A stretch of DNA of 64,000 nucleotides from an uncultured Holophagaceae bacterium (GCA_903857495.1 CAIOFF010000016.1:20110-84109), one strand, 5' to 3'; numbered from the stretch's first letter, positions 51,023 through 60,443 are shown. Translations and numbers: made by a program. Notes: generated by a model from the sequence alone, not told the origin.

Positions 51023-52066
51023 CTAGCCCAGGGTCGGCACCCTCGCCCAGCGCAGCTTCGCACTGGTGGACCTTGGGTTGGAGCGGCGCTCCTCGGCCGA
51101 GGCCCGGATCGGCTCCGGTGCCACGGCGGCGTAGATCCCGTCCCGCAGGCCCTGCTGGAAGGCCTTCTTCACCCGGCGGTCCTCGCCGGAGTGGAAGGTC
51201 AGGATCGCCACGCGGCCTCCAGGCTTGAGGCAGCCCGGCAGCAGGGACAGGAACTGGTCCAGCACCGTGAACTCGTCGTTCACCGCGATGCGCAGGGCCT
51301 GGAACGTGCGCTGGAGGGACTTCTTGGTCTCCCCCTCCTGCTCGTCCCCGGGCACCTCCAGGCGCAGGGCCGCGCGCACCCGCTCGGCCAGGTCCCGGGT
51401 GGTGCGGATCGAGCCGCCCTGGACCTCGCGGGCAATGGCGGCGGCGTGGGGCTCGTCCGCGTTCTCCACCAGCAGCTCGGCCAGGGTGGTCTCGTCCAGG
51501 GCGGCCAGCAGGTCGGCGGCGGAGCGACCGCGGTTGGGATTGAGGCGCAGGTCCAGAGGGCCGTTGGCCTTCCAGGTGAAGCCCCGGGCGGGGTTGTCGA
51601 TCTGCATGGAGGACACCCCCAGGTCCGCCAGCACCAGGTCGAAGCCGCCGGACTCGGCCTGCAGCCGCGGCAGGCCCGCGAAGTTCATGCGGCGCACCGT
51701 GAGCACGTCCTCGCCGAAGCCGAGCTCCCGCAGCCGGGCCTCGGTGCGGGGCAGCTCCAGGGGATCCACATCCACGCCGAACAGGCGCCCGCCGGGCAGC
51801 AGGCGGGGCAGCAGCTCCCGGGTGTGGCCCCCGTAGCCGAGGGTGGCGTCCAGGGCCACCTCGCCCGGCTGCGGGGCCAGCACCTCGAGGATCTCCTCGA
51901 CGCAGATGGGGCGGTGGGTCCCCGCTGGCGTGTGGCCCCTGGCGATGACCTTGTCCAGCTCGTCGCCGTGCGCTTCCGGGGCAAGCTCCTTGTATTTCTC
52001 CTCGAAGCGTCGTGGGTGCGTGCCCTTGTAGCGGACCCGGCGGCGGGGGACTTCGTCAGCACTCAT
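51023..52066 (-). CDS. rsmH: 16S rRNA (cytosine-1402-N4)-methyltransferase
   Basis: Methylates C1402 in the ribosomal P site. 347 residues with GTHRPICVEEILEVLAPQPGEVALDATLGYGGHTRELL (SAM motif I, about 49-86), LADLGVSSMQIDNPARGF and LRIAVNDEFTVLDQFL; the carboxy-terminal FHSGEDRRVKKAF is diagnostic. The first 40 residues are an extra basic tail. Usually mraW leads the dcw cluster, but here mraZ, ftsL and mur genes are not neighbours. Overlaps the upstream hydrolase by 4 bp. Confidence 0.93.
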   Translation of the reverse strand: MSADEVPRRRVRYKGTHPRRFEEKYKELAPEAHGDELDKVIARGHTPAGTHRPICVEEILEVLAPQPGEVALDATLGYGGHTRELLPRLLPGGRLFGVDVDPLELPRTEARLRELGFGEDVLTVRRMNFAGLPRLQAESGGFDLVLADLGVSSMQIDNPARGFTWKANGPLDLRLNPNRGRSAADLLAALDETTLAELLVENADEPHAAAIAREVQGGSIRTTRDLAERVRAALRLEVPGDEQEGETKKSLQRTFQALRIAVNDEFTVLDQFLSLLPGCLKPGGRVAILTFHSGEDRRVKKAFQQGLRDGIYAAVAPEPIRASAEERRSNPRSTSAKLRWARVPTLG

Positions 52067-52857
52067 TCCCGAATGGTAGGGGAAACGGGCGCGGTCAGGG
52101 TGTTGATGAACTCAGCCAGCGCGGCGAGCACGGCGGCTTCCTGGTCGCGGTGGGGGGAGTGGCCGCAGTTGGGGAGGGCCAGCAGGCGGGTGCCGGGCAC
52201 CCGGTCGGCGATGACCTCAATCTGGCGCAGGCTGGCGTATTCGTCGTCCACGCCCTGGATGGCCAGGACGGGGCAGGTGATGAGGGGCAGGCGGTCCTCG
52301 ATGTTCCAGTGCCGGTATTCGGGTGAGAGCCAGGTGTCGTGCCACTCCTGGAACACGCGGGCGGCATCGGCGTGGTGCCGGGCCAGGCGCGCGGGCCACT
52401 CGGTGGTGCGCCAGGCCTCGCCGGCGGCCCGGATGCCCGCCAGGGTCTCCTCCTCGATGAACTCGTGGGGGGCCATGAGGGCGATGCCCAGGGGGGCGTC
52501 CGGGTGGGCCGCTGCGTAGAGCAGGGCCATGGTGCCCCCGTCGCTGTGGCCGATCACCACGGGGCGCACCACCCCCAGAGCTGCCAGAAAGGCCGGCAGG
52601 GCCTCCTCGCCCTCCCGGTGCTGGTAGCGGGCGTTGCGGGGCTCGGGATAGGGCTCTGACTGGCCATAGCCCGCCCGGGAAGGCACGAGGACCCGGCAGC
52701 CCGTGGCCGCCGCCAGGCGCTCCGGGAACTTGCCCCACATGGAGGCCGAGCCCAGGCCCTCGTGGAGCAGCACCAGCACGGGCCGACCTGCAACCGCCGC
52801 CGGCAGGTCCCGATACTCGATACGTCGGCCTTCCAGGACCAGGTGCTGCATGGGCAC
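52063..52857 (-). CDS. Alpha/beta hydrolase
   Basis: 264 residues, cytoplasmic. VLVLLHEGLGSASMWGKFPERLA (oxyanion/HG loop), nucleophile elbow VIGHSDGGTMALLYAAAHP (Ser near 102), acid in ILAIQGVDDEYASL and His in LPNCGHSPHRDQ near 234. Resembles carboxylesterase or haloalkane-hydrolase-like enzymes; substrate is unknown. A second in-frame ATG two codons later is equally plausible as the start. Divergent from trmO. Confidence 0.88.
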   Translation of the reverse strand: MPMQHLVLEGRRIEYRDLPAAVAGRPVLVLLHEGLGSASMWGKFPERLAAATGCRVLVPSRAGYGQSEPYPEPRNARYQHREGEEALPAFLAALGVVRPVVIGHSDGGTMALLYAAAHPDAPLGIALMAPHEFIEEETLAGIRAAGEAWRTTEWPARLARHHADAARVFQEWHDTWLSPEYRHWNIEDRLPLITCPVLAIQGVDDEYASLRQIEVIADRVPGTRLLALPNCGHSPHRDQEAAVLAALAEFINTLTAPVSPTIRE

Positions 52858-52906
52858 GGCGGCCTCCCTTCTCCATCCTAGGGGTGCAACCCGCTACCCT
52901 TCCAGC

Positions 52907-53434
52907 ATGGAGATGCCTTCTTTCCGCCCCCTCGGCTTCGTGCGCTCGCCCTACGCGAAGCGCATCGACGCGCCGCACCAGCCGACGGTGGTGGCGGGAA
53001 CCGAGTCCGGCGCCGTGGCCGAGGCCACGCTGGAGCTGGAGTCCTGGGTGCCTGAGACCGCCCTGCGGGACCTGGCGGGCTTCGAGCGCGTCTGGCTGGT
53101 CTTCGTGTTCCACCTCAGCGAGGGCTGGGCGCCGCTGGTGCAGCCGCCCCGGGGACCGAAGGGCAAGCGCGGCGTGCTGGCCACCCGGTCGCCCCACCGG
53201 CCCAACCCCATCGGCCTGTCTTGCGTAGAGCTGATCGCCGTGGAGGGCCGCACCTTGCGCCTGCGGGGTGTGGACCTGCTGGATGGCACACCCGTGCTGG
53301 ACATCAAACCCTACGTGCCCTACGCCGACGCCTTCCCCGAAGCCCGGGCCGGCTGGATCGACGCCGTCGATGCCGCCACCGGAGTTCACTCCGCGCCCGG
53401 GCCGAAGAAGCCCCGTCGGCCCAACGCGACCTGA
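52907..53434 (+). CDS. trmO: tRNA (t6A37 N6)-methyltransferase TrmO
   Basis: SAM-dependent enzyme of the YaeB/TsaA-like fold that methylates t6A at position 37. 175 residues: PLGFVRSPYAKRIDAPHQ, LAGFERVWLVFVFHLSEGW, and the SAM loop RGVLATRSPHRPNPIGLSCVELIAVEG, with DLLDGTPVLDIKPYVPYAD. Only the core domain is present, as in many bacterial TrmO. ATG 52907 is used; ATG 52913 two codons later is also possible. Confidence 0.92.
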   Translation: MEMPSFRPLGFVRSPYAKRIDAPHQPTVVAGTESGAVAEATLELESWVPETALRDLAGFERVWLVFVFHLSEGWAPLVQPPRGPKGKRGVLATRSPHRPNPIGLSCVELIAVEGRTLRLRGVDLLDGTPVLDIKPYVPYADAFPEARAGWIDAVDAATGVHSAPGPKKPRRPNAT

Positions 53435-53444
53435 GCCGCTGGCG

Positions 53445-54248
53445 TCAGGGGATCTCCCGCTCGAAGGGCAGGCCCAGGATCCAGTTCCGGATGGCCTGGA
53501 CCACGGCGGCTTCGCGGCCGAAGAAGCCGTGGTTCGCCAGGGGGTCGCAGGGGCCGGATTCCGGCTCGATGCTGCCCCGCACGGTGATCAGCGGCACCTT
53601 ATCGGCCAGCTTCCGGGCCTGGCCGTAGGGGCAGCTCGGGCAGCCATCCTCGGCGTGGTGGACCAGCAGCAGGGGCGTCTTCAGGCGCTCGAAGCGGAAG
53701 AGGCTGAGCCCGAGGTTGTTCCCGCTGGCGCGGAACACCGAGGAGGACAGCACCACGCCATCGACTGCCGAACCCAGCTCCTGGGCCACGTAGGCCGCCG
53801 AGACGGTGCCCCGGCTGGTGCCCACCAGGTGCAGCATCGCGCCCTTGAACCGGGCCCGGAGAGCGGCCAGCACGGCCCGGATGTCGGCGGCGTGCTCGTC
53901 GCTGATCCGGAACCCGTCGTTCATGCCATCCGCCTGGTCGGAAGGGCAGTCGAGGATGAGCACCGCCAGCTCCGGGGTCAGGAGCTGCTCGGCGCTGCGC
54001 ACCAGGAAGTTGCCCCGGGGCCCGAGCACAACCTCGATCGAACGACGCAGCAGGCTCTGCTTGCCGGACCCCCCCGGAAACAGCAGAGCCACCGCCTTCG
54101 GGGTGGCCCCCTCGGTCAGCAGCAGCGCGGGCTGGATGACGCCGGGCCGGGTGGGGATCTTGAGCAGCTCGCGCTGGATGTCGCGGGGCGGTGGGGCGGC
54201 GCCGAGGCTGGCGGCGAGCAGGATCAGGGAGAGCAGCAGTCGGCGCAC
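53445..54248 (-). CDS. Exported alpha/beta hydrolase
   Basis: 267 residues with a signal peptide (RRLLLSLILLAASLGAAP, about 2-19). The nucleophile elbow is HLVGTSRGTVSA near Ser146, the acid is likely in VHHAEDGCPSCPYGQA and the His in NHGFFGREAAVV. Cysteines in CPSC and in CDP could form a disulfide. It looks like a periplasmic esterase or dipeptidyl-peptidase-like hydrolase; substrate unknown. It converges with trmO. Confidence 0.75.
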   Translation of the reverse strand: MRRLLLSLILLAASLGAAPPPRDIQRELLKIPTRPGVIQPALLLTEGATPKAVALLFPGGSGKQSLLRRSIEVVLGPRGNFLVRSAEQLLTPELAVLILDCPSDQADGMNDGFRISDEHAADIRAVLAALRARFKGAMLHLVGTSRGTVSAAYVAQELGSAVDGVVLSSSVFRASGNNLGLSLFRFERLKTPLLLVHHAEDGCPSCPYGQARKLADKVPLITVRGSIEPESGPCDPLANHGFFGREAAVVQAIRNWILGLPFEREIP

Positions 54249-54301
54249 AGTAGCCTCGAGATGGGTCCTGCCAAGTCTACGGGAAAGACTAGACTCAACT
54301 C

Positions 54302-55069
54302 ATGGACAAGCCCGAGCAGGACGCCTACGGACGCATGGCCTACCGCGGCCTCATCGCCTGGCCCGAGCGGCTCCAGCGGGAGGCGCCGCTGCTGCTGCGG
54401 GCGCTGGGCGGGCCCTCGCGCCGGGTGTTGGATCTGGGCTGCGGCAGCGGCGAGCACAGCCGCTTCCTGGCCGCCCAGGGCTTCGAGGTGACGGGTCTCG
54501 ATGCTTCGGCGTCCCAGGTGCAGGCGGCCCGGGAGGCCGATCCCACGGGCCGCTACCTTCAGGCCAGCCTCACGGCCCTGCCCGTGGCGGACCTCGCCCC
54601 CCAGGGCGCCGCCCTCTGCGTGGGCAACACCCTGCCGCACCTCGGCGAGGAGGCCGAGCTGATGGCGTTCTTCACCGGCCTCGCCGCTTGCCTCGCCCCC
54701 GGCGCGCCCTTCCTGCTCCAGCTGCTCAACTACGATCGCATCCTGGACCGCGGCGAGCGGACCTTCCCCCTGGTACTGCGCCCCGGCGCAGCCGAAGGCG
54801 AGGACACGCTGTTCCTGCGCCTCATGACCCACCACGGCGAGGGCCGCCTCACCTTCACCCCCGCCACCCTGCGGCACCGCCCCGGCGCCGTGCCGCCCCT
54901 GGAGCTGCTGGCCGCCGAGGAAGTGTCGCTGCGGGGCTGGCGCCGAGCCGAAGTGGAAGCGCTGCTGCAGGAGTCCGGCTTCCGCCTCCGCGAGACCCTC
55001 GGCACCATGACCGGCGAAGCCTGGAGTCCCACCTCGTCGGATCTCGTGGTCATCGCTGAGCGGGCGTGA
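54302..55069 (+). CDS. Class I SAM-dependent methyltransferase
   Basis: 255 residues. Motif I VLDLGCGSGEHSRFLAAQGFEVTGLDASASQVQAARE (about 41-77), motif with CVGNTLPHLGEEAELMAFF and LLQLLNYDRIL. Unspecific Methyltransf_11/25 type; possible substrates are small molecules or a quinone precursor, but nothing in the neighbourhood tells. Divergent from the 53445 hydrolase and convergent with the ABC importer operon. Confidence 0.88.
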   Translation: MDKPEQDAYGRMAYRGLIAWPERLQREAPLLLRALGGPSRRVLDLGCGSGEHSRFLAAQGFEVTGLDASASQVQAAREADPTGRYLQASLTALPVADLAPQGAALCVGNTLPHLGEEAELMAFFTGLAACLAPGAPFLLQLLNYDRILDRGERTFPLVLRPGAAEGEDTLFLRLMTHHGEGRLTFTPATLRHRPGAVPPLELLAAEEVSLRGWRRAEVEALLQESGFRLRETLGTMTGEAWSPTSSDLVVIAERA

Positions 55070-55079
55070 GGAGACGCAC

Positions 55080-56144
55080 TCAGCTCTCGGAACTCTCGGC
55101 GTAGCCCAGGCAACGCCGGAAGGTCAGGCCCACGGGGGCGCCTTCTTCGAAGACCTGGTCGCGGGCGCCCTTCTGGATGCGCAGCTCGTGGGGGCCGACG
55201 CGGACGCGGTACTCGACGACCTCGCCCAGGTAGACCCGGCGCAGCACGGTGCCGCGCAGGCCGCCCTCAGCGCTCAGGTCGATGTGGGTGGGGCGGCTGG
55301 CCAGGGTCCAGGTGGGGCCTGCCGCGCCAGTGGGTCGGGGCGCTTCCAGGGGGCCGGCCTCGGGGGCGCCCTGCACGTAGCTGCGGCCGTCCCGGTCCTC
55401 CATGGGCAGGAAGTTGGAGAGGCCGATGAAGCTGAAGACGAAGCGGCTGGAGGGCTTCTCGTAGATCTCGATGGGGCTGCCCACCTGCTGGAGGACGCCA
55501 TCCCGCATCACCAGCATGCGGTCGGAGATGGCCATGGCTTCGGCCTGGTCGTGGGTGACGAAGACGATGGTGAAGCCCAGGCGGCGCTGCAGGTCCTTGA
55601 TCTCGAAGCGCATCTCCTCGCGGAGCTTCGGGTCCAGGTTGGACAGCGGCTCATCCAGCAGCATCACCTGAGGATTGATGGCGATGGCGCGGGCCAGGGC
55701 GATGCGCTGTTTCTCGCCGCCCGATAGCTCGCCCGGGAAGGCGTGCTGGACCTTGAGCAGCCCCGTGTCCGCCAGGGCGCGGCGGGTCTTCGCCTGGATG
55801 TCGGCGCGGCTGAGGCCCTTGATCTGCAGGGGGAAGGCCACGTTGTCGAAGATGTTGAGGTGGGGCCACACGGCGAAGGCCTGGAAGACCATGCCGAAGT
55901 CCCGCTGCTCCGGGGGCAGGTAGTAGCGCCGGGCGCTGTTCGAGAAGACCCGGTCGCCCACGCGGATCTCGCCCTCGTCCAGGTCCTCGAAGCCCGCCAG
56001 CATGCGCAGGGTCGTGGTCTTGCCGCAGCCGCTGGGACCCAGCAGGGAGAAGCACTCGCCGTCCCGGATCTCCAGACCCAGGTCGCGCACGGCGGTGACG
56101 CCGCCGAAGCGCTTGGTGACGTGGGAGAGCGTGACGGTGGCCAC
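55080..56144 (-). CDS. ABC importer ATP-binding protein 1 (FbpC/PotA-like)
   Basis: 354 residues. Walker A LLGPSGCGKTTTLRMLAGFE (about 35-54), Q-loop DFGMVFQAFAVWPHLNIF, signature LSGGEKQRIALARAI, Walker B VMLLDEPLSNLD, switch VTHDQAEAMAIS, then a TOBE-type C-terminal domain. It is downstream of the fused permease, and its GTG (56144) overlaps the permease stop by one base (TAGTG). Motifs are complete, so it should be an active ATPase. Confidence 0.92.
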   Translation of the reverse strand: MATVTLSHVTKRFGGVTAVRDLGLEIRDGECFSLLGPSGCGKTTTLRMLAGFEDLDEGEIRVGDRVFSNSARRYYLPPEQRDFGMVFQAFAVWPHLNIFDNVAFPLQIKGLSRADIQAKTRRALADTGLLKVQHAFPGELSGGEKQRIALARAIAINPQVMLLDEPLSNLDPKLREEMRFEIKDLQRRLGFTIVFVTHDQAEAMAISDRMLVMRDGVLQQVGSPIEIYEKPSSRFVFSFIGLSNFLPMEDRDGRSYVQGAPEAGPLEAPRPTGAAGPTWTLASRPTHIDLSAEGGLRGTVLRRVYLGEVVEYRVRVGPHELRIQKGARDQVFEEGAPVGLTFRRCLGYAESSES

Positions 56145-57829
56145 TAGGCGCTCTCGATCTTGGCGCGGGTGACGCGCTTGATGAGCAGCTGGCCCAGCAC
56201 GATGATCACCAAGGCGATGGCGGCCAGGGCGGCGGCGTAGACGGTCTCCCCGTCCTCGTTGAGCGTGTAGATCGCCACGCCGATGGTGCGGGTGTGGGGG
56301 CCGTAGAGCAGCACCGAGGTGGTCAGCTCCCGCAGGGCCGGCAGGAAGATCAGGAAGAACGCCGCCACCATGCCCGGCTTGATGAGGGGCAGCACCACAT
56401 CCTTCATCGCCTGCCACTTGCTGGCGCCGCAGGCCCGGGCGGCTTCCTCCAGGCTGTCGTGGACCTGCTCCAGGGCCGCGGAGGTGGACTTCAGCGCGAA
56501 GGCCATGTAGCGGGCGATGTAGGCCACAAAGATGATCCAGGCGGTGTTGTAGAGATTCACGCCAAAGCGGCCGCTCCACATGAGGATCACGCCCAGGGCG
56601 ATGACGGTACCGGGCACCGAGAAGGGCAGCACGCCCAGGAACTCCAGCAGGAACTTGCCCCGGATCTTGGTCTTCACCAGCACGTAGCTGATGAGCGTGC
56701 CGATGAGCATGGTCACCGCAGCGGCGCTGAGCGACAGGTAGAAGCTGTTCCAGATGGCGTCTCGGGTGAGCTCCCACTTGAAGAGGATGTAGGTGAAGTT
56801 ATCGAAGGTCATGTTCTCGAGCTTGAAGGCCAGCCCGTAGGTCTTGAGGGTGCCCACCAGGAAGATGGTGACTGTGGGTAGCACCACCGTGAGGGCGATG
56901 TAGACCACGCTCAGGATCAGCAGGGGCCACTTGAGACCGCGCAGCTTCAGCACCATGGGCCGCATGCTCTTGCCGGAGATCACCTGGAACCGGCCGGAGC
57001 TGAGCACCAGGCTCTGGATGTAGAGGATGGCCGCGGCGCTGAGCACCAGGATGGAGGACAGCATGGTGCCCGTGCGGATGGCCTCGAAGTTGCCGCCGCT
57101 GGCGTAGATCTTTTCGTAGATCTTGGTCGGGATGATGAAGATGTTGCGCTCGGTGCCGAGGATGGCCGGCACGCCGAAGTGGGCCAGCGAATACAGGGCC
57201 ACCAGCAGCGCGCCCGCCAGGATGCTGGGCATCATCAGGGGCAGGGTGATGCGGCGGGTGATGGTGAAGAGCCCGGCCCCGGAGATGCGCGCGGCCTCCT
57301 CCAGGGTGGGATCCATGCGCTCCAGGGCGCCCGAGACCTGGATGAACACGAAGGGGAAGAGATACATGGTCTCCACGGCGATGATGCCGCCGAGGCTCAT
57401 GATGTTGAAGACCGGGTCCTCCAGGTGGAAGAGGTCCATGAGCAGCCGGTTGATGTGGCCGCCCCGGGGCGAGAGCAGGATCTTCCAGGCCAGGGCCCCG
57501 ATGAAGGACGGCAGCATGAAGGGCACCAGGAACAGCACCTTCATGGTGCCCTTGTAGGGCAGGTCCGTGCGCGACACCAGCCACGCGAAGAACACGCCGA
57601 TGATCGTGCTCAGCACCGTCGTGCCGCCGGCGATGACCAGGGAGTTCTTCAGGGCCTCGAGGGTGTCCGGCTCCTTGAGCAGGGCCAGGGCCCGGAGGAA
57701 GTCCGGCTTGCCCTCCACCACAAAGGCGTTCCAGAAGATGAGCAGGATGGGGATGGCCACCACCACCACGAGGATGAGGATCGACAGCAGCAGCAGGAGC
57801 TCGGCGGTGCCGAAGCGGCGCGGACGCAT
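56144..57829 (-). CDS. ABC importer permease, two fused membrane domains (FbpB-like)
   Basis: 561 residues with about twelve helices and two copies of the cytoplasmic EAA coupling loop: EEAARISGAGLFTITRRITLPL and EEAARACGASKWQAMKDVVLPL. The double-length subunit is the AfuB/FbpB type found in ferric, spermidine/putrescine and phosphonate importers. It starts 1 bp downstream of ATPase 2 and ends in overlap with ATPase 1, so the two NBD genes flank it on both sides. Confidence 0.92.
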   Translation of the reverse strand: MRPRRFGTAELLLLLSILILVVVVAIPILLIFWNAFVVEGKPDFLRALALLKEPDTLEALKNSLVIAGGTTVLSTIIGVFFAWLVSRTDLPYKGTMKVLFLVPFMLPSFIGALAWKILLSPRGGHINRLLMDLFHLEDPVFNIMSLGGIIAVETMYLFPFVFIQVSGALERMDPTLEEAARISGAGLFTITRRITLPLMMPSILAGALLVALYSLAHFGVPAILGTERNIFIIPTKIYEKIYASGGNFEAIRTGTMLSSILVLSAAAILYIQSLVLSSGRFQVISGKSMRPMVLKLRGLKWPLLILSVVYIALTVVLPTVTIFLVGTLKTYGLAFKLENMTFDNFTYILFKWELTRDAIWNSFYLSLSAAAVTMLIGTLISYVLVKTKIRGKFLLEFLGVLPFSVPGTVIALGVILMWSGRFGVNLYNTAWIIFVAYIARYMAFALKSTSAALEQVHDSLEEAARACGASKWQAMKDVVLPLIKPGMVAAFFLIFLPALRELTTSVLLYGPHTRTIGVAIYTLNEDGETVYAAALAAIALVIIVLGQLLIKRVTRAKIESA

Positions 57830-57830
57830 G

Positions 57831-58907
57831 TCAGGCCCCCCCGCTCAGGGCCGCGGCGGCGAAGGTCCGCAGGCGGTGGAAGCGCACGCCGCAGGGCTGG
57901 CCCTCCACCGGCAGGCCGAGGCCGCGCATGACCTCGGAGGTCTCCTGCTGGATGCGGAGCTCCCGGCCGCCGACCTCCACGCGGAAGTCCACCACCGCCC
58001 CCAGCAGGGCCACCCGCTTCACGGTGCCCGGCACGCCGCCCTCACTCACCAGCTCGGCCTCCATGGGCCGGAAACCGCCCACCAGGGCGCCGGAGCTGGG
58101 GCGCGGGCCTTCGGGCCGGAGGTCGAGAGGGGTGCCGGCGATCCGGGCCTGGTCACCGTCGAAGGCGAGGTCCACGAAGCTGGTGACGCCCAGGAAGCGG
58201 AACACCTCCAGGTCCGCCGGCTGGTCGAAGACCTCCCGCGGCGTCCCCACCTGCCGGAGCCGGCCCGCCGGGTCCAGGATGCCGATGCGATCCGAGAGGG
58301 CCAGCGCCACCTCCTGGTCGTGGGTGACGTAGAGGATGGTGGCGCCGTGCTGGCGCTGCAGGTCCTTGATCTCGAAGCGCATCTCCTCGCGCAGGTTCGC
58401 GTCGAGGTTGCTGAGGGGCTCGTCCAGCAGCAGCACCTCGGGGTGGGCCACGAGGGCCCGGGCCAGGGCCACGCGCTGCTGCTGGCCGCCGGACAGCTGC
58501 GAGGGGTAGCGCTCGCCGAGGGCACCCAGTCCCACCTGGTCCAGCACGCCCTGCACCGCGGCGGCGCGCTGCGGGGCGTCGTCCGCCCGGAACTTCAGGG
58601 GGTAGGCCGTGTTGGCGCGCACGGTGAGGTGGGGCCACACGGCGTAGTCCTGGAACACCACGCCCAGGTTGCGGGCCTCCGGCGGCACGTTCGTCCCCCG
58701 GCCCGACACCAGGCGACCGCCGATGGTGATCTCCCCGGCGTCCGGCGTCTCGAAGCCCGCCACCAGGCGCAGCAGGACCGTCTTGCCGCAGCCCGAGGGG
58801 CCCAGCAGCGTGAAGCACTCGCCATCCTCCACGGCGAGGCTCAGGTCCTGCAGGACCCGCTTGGGCCCGTAGGCCTTCGCCACACCTTCGACTGAGACTC
58901 GGCCCAT
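57831..58907 (-). CDS. ABC importer ATP-binding protein 2 (FbpC/PotA-like)
   Basis: 358 residues. Walker A LLGPSGCGKTVLLRLVAGFE (about 33-52), signature LSGGQQQRVALARAL, Walker B VLLLDEPLSNLD, switch VTHDQEVALALSD, then a TOBE-type domain. Related to ATPase 1 but clearly different (for example SGGQQQ versus SGGEKQ). All catalytic motifs are intact. It lies 4 bp after the substrate-binding protein. Confidence 0.92.
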   Translation of the reverse strand: MGRVSVEGVAKAYGPKRVLQDLSLAVEDGECFTLLGPSGCGKTVLLRLVAGFETPDAGEITIGGRLVSGRGTNVPPEARNLGVVFQDYAVWPHLTVRANTAYPLKFRADDAPQRAAAVQGVLDQVGLGALGERYPSQLSGGQQQRVALARALVAHPEVLLLDEPLSNLDANLREEMRFEIKDLQRQHGATILYVTHDQEVALALSDRIGILDPAGRLRQVGTPREVFDQPADLEVFRFLGVTSFVDLAFDGDQARIAGTPLDLRPEGPRPSSGALVGGFRPMEAELVSEGGVPGTVKRVALLGAVVDFRVEVGGRELRIQQETSEVMRGLGLPVEGQPCGVRFHRLRTFAAAALSGGA

Positions 58908-58911
58908 GGGT

Positions 58912-59898
58912 TCAGCGCAGGGTCTTCTCGAACTGCTTCACGAAGCCTTCTTTCAGCTTGATGGCAGCGGGGTAGTCCAGCTTGATGGCCCGCTTGATGG
59001 CCTCTTCGGGGGTGACCAAGCCCATGCTCTTGTCGATGGGGACATCCACCCGGGCGGGCAGGGTGCCCGAGGCGGTGATGATGGTCTGGCCTTCCTTGGA
59101 CAGCAGGAAGTCGATGAACTTCTTGGCGGCGGGCTTGTTGGGGCTGCTCTTCATGATGGCGATGGGGCTGGGGATCACCAGCATCTCCGGGGGAAACACC
59201 AGCTTCAGGTGGGCGCCCTTCTGGATCTTGTCCAGGACGATGTAGTCCACGCCGATGCAGATGGTGAAGTCGCCGGAGGCGGTGTCATCCACCACCTGGC
59301 CCGAGCCCTGGCCGATCTTGGCGCCATTGGCCTTGAGCTTGGCGAAGTAGTCCCAGCCGAACTTCTCCACCAGCATGGCGCAGCTCATGAAGGAGGTGCC
59401 GGACAGGGCGGGGTTGGCGATGGTGACCTTGTTCTTGAAGGCCGGATCCAGCAGGTCCGCCCAGGTCTTGGGCACCTTGCCGGCCTTGGCGGCGTTGTCT
59501 GTGTTGTAGGCGATGCCCAGGGTGCCCAGGCGGGCGATGGCGAAGGTCTTGTCGGGATCCGTGACGGTGCTGCGAATGGCCCCGGCCTCGGGGGAGGCAT
59601 AGGCCTCGAACATGCCCTCGTTCTTGAGCTGGAAGAAGTCCGGCACCTCGCTGTGCCAGAGGATGTCCGCCGCCACCTTGCCCGCCTGCCGCTCCGCGGC
59701 CAGCTTGGCCATGACCTTGCCGGCCCCGGCGGAGTAGTAGTCAAAGGCCACGTTGGGCTGCTTCTTCTTGAAGGCGTCCCGCAGCTTCCCCATGAGGCTT
59801 TCCTTCATGGAGGTATAGACCATGACCTTCTCCTGGGCCTGGAGGGTGCCGCCCAGGAAGGCGAAGGCCAGCAGCAGCGGGAGGAGGCTTCTACGCAT
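58912..59898 (-). CDS. ABC importer substrate-binding protein (AfuA/FbpA-like)
   Basis: 328 residues with a signal peptide (LLPLLLAFAFLGGTLQAQ, about 5-22). Bilobed binding-protein features: EKVMVYTSMKESLMGKLRDAFKK, ILWHSEVPDFFQLKNEGMFEAY, PAFKNKVTIANPALSGTSFM, KAANKPAAKKFIDFLLS-like end. Family members bind Fe(III), thiamine or 2-aminoethylphosphonate; which is unresolved. First gene of the four-gene importer operon. GGAG lies eight bases before the ATG. Confidence 0.9.
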   Translation of the reverse strand: MRRSLLPLLLAFAFLGGTLQAQEKVMVYTSMKESLMGKLRDAFKKKQPNVAFDYYSAGAGKVMAKLAAERQAGKVAADILWHSEVPDFFQLKNEGMFEAYASPEAGAIRSTVTDPDKTFAIARLGTLGIAYNTDNAAKAGKVPKTWADLLDPAFKNKVTIANPALSGTSFMSCAMLVEKFGWDYFAKLKANGAKIGQGSGQVVDDTASGDFTICIGVDYIVLDKIQKGAHLKLVFPPEMLVIPSPIAIMKSSPNKPAAKKFIDFLLSKEGQTIITASGTLPARVDVPIDKSMGLVTPEEAIKRAIKLDYPAAIKLKEGFVKQFEKTLR

Positions 59899-59981
59899 GG
59901 GGACACTCCATAAGCGACGACCGAATCCGGTTGCCCCATTATGCGCCCCACCCCACCGCGCGATGGAAGGGGATCTTGGTA

Positions 59982-60404
59982 CTAGCCTCCGTTGCGCACC
60001 ACGAGGACATCGCAGGGGGCGTGGCGCACCAGCTTGGTGGCCGTGGACCCGAACAGCAGGTGCTCCAGGGCGCTGTGCCCCACCTGGCCGATGACCAGGA
60101 GCGTCTCGGGGTCCAGCACGCGGAGGAGCTCCTCGGCCGGGGCGCCAGCGAGGATGATCCCCTTGGCCTCGGGATACCCCGCCAGCCAGGAGTCCATGAT
60201 CAGGCTCGCATTGGGCTGGGCATCCACGAACCAGGTGGGGTCGCCCATGGGGGCATACACCGAGTAGGCCGCCAGGCTGGGCCCCTCGACCACATGGACG
60301 ACCGAGAGCGGGGCCTTGAGCTGGTGGGCCCATTCAGCCGCCCGGTCCAGGGCGCGGCGGCTGTTCTCCGAGAAATCGATGGCGACAAGGACCCGGTTGA
60401 ACAT
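59982..60404 (-). CDS. Universal stress protein
   Basis: 140 residues, UspA fold: FNRVLVAIDFSENSRRALDRAAEWA at the start, SVVHVVEG, and the nucleotide-binding tail VIGQVGHSALEHLLFGSTATKLVRHAPCDVLVVR (GxxGxxxGS-like). The ATP-binding version of the family is likely. The ATG at 60404 has GAGGTG four bases upstream. Divergent from the ferredoxin-type gene at 60524. Confidence 0.92.
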   Translation of the reverse strand: MFNRVLVAIDFSENSRRALDRAAEWAHQLKAPLSVVHVVEGPSLAAYSVYAPMGDPTWFVDAQPNASLIMDSWLAGYPEAKGIILAGAPAEELLRVLDPETLLVIGQVGHSALEHLLFGSTATKLVRHAPCDVLVVRNGG

Positions 60405-60443
60405 GGGACACCTCGCTTCCGCCCCCAATGTAGGTCCCGCGGC

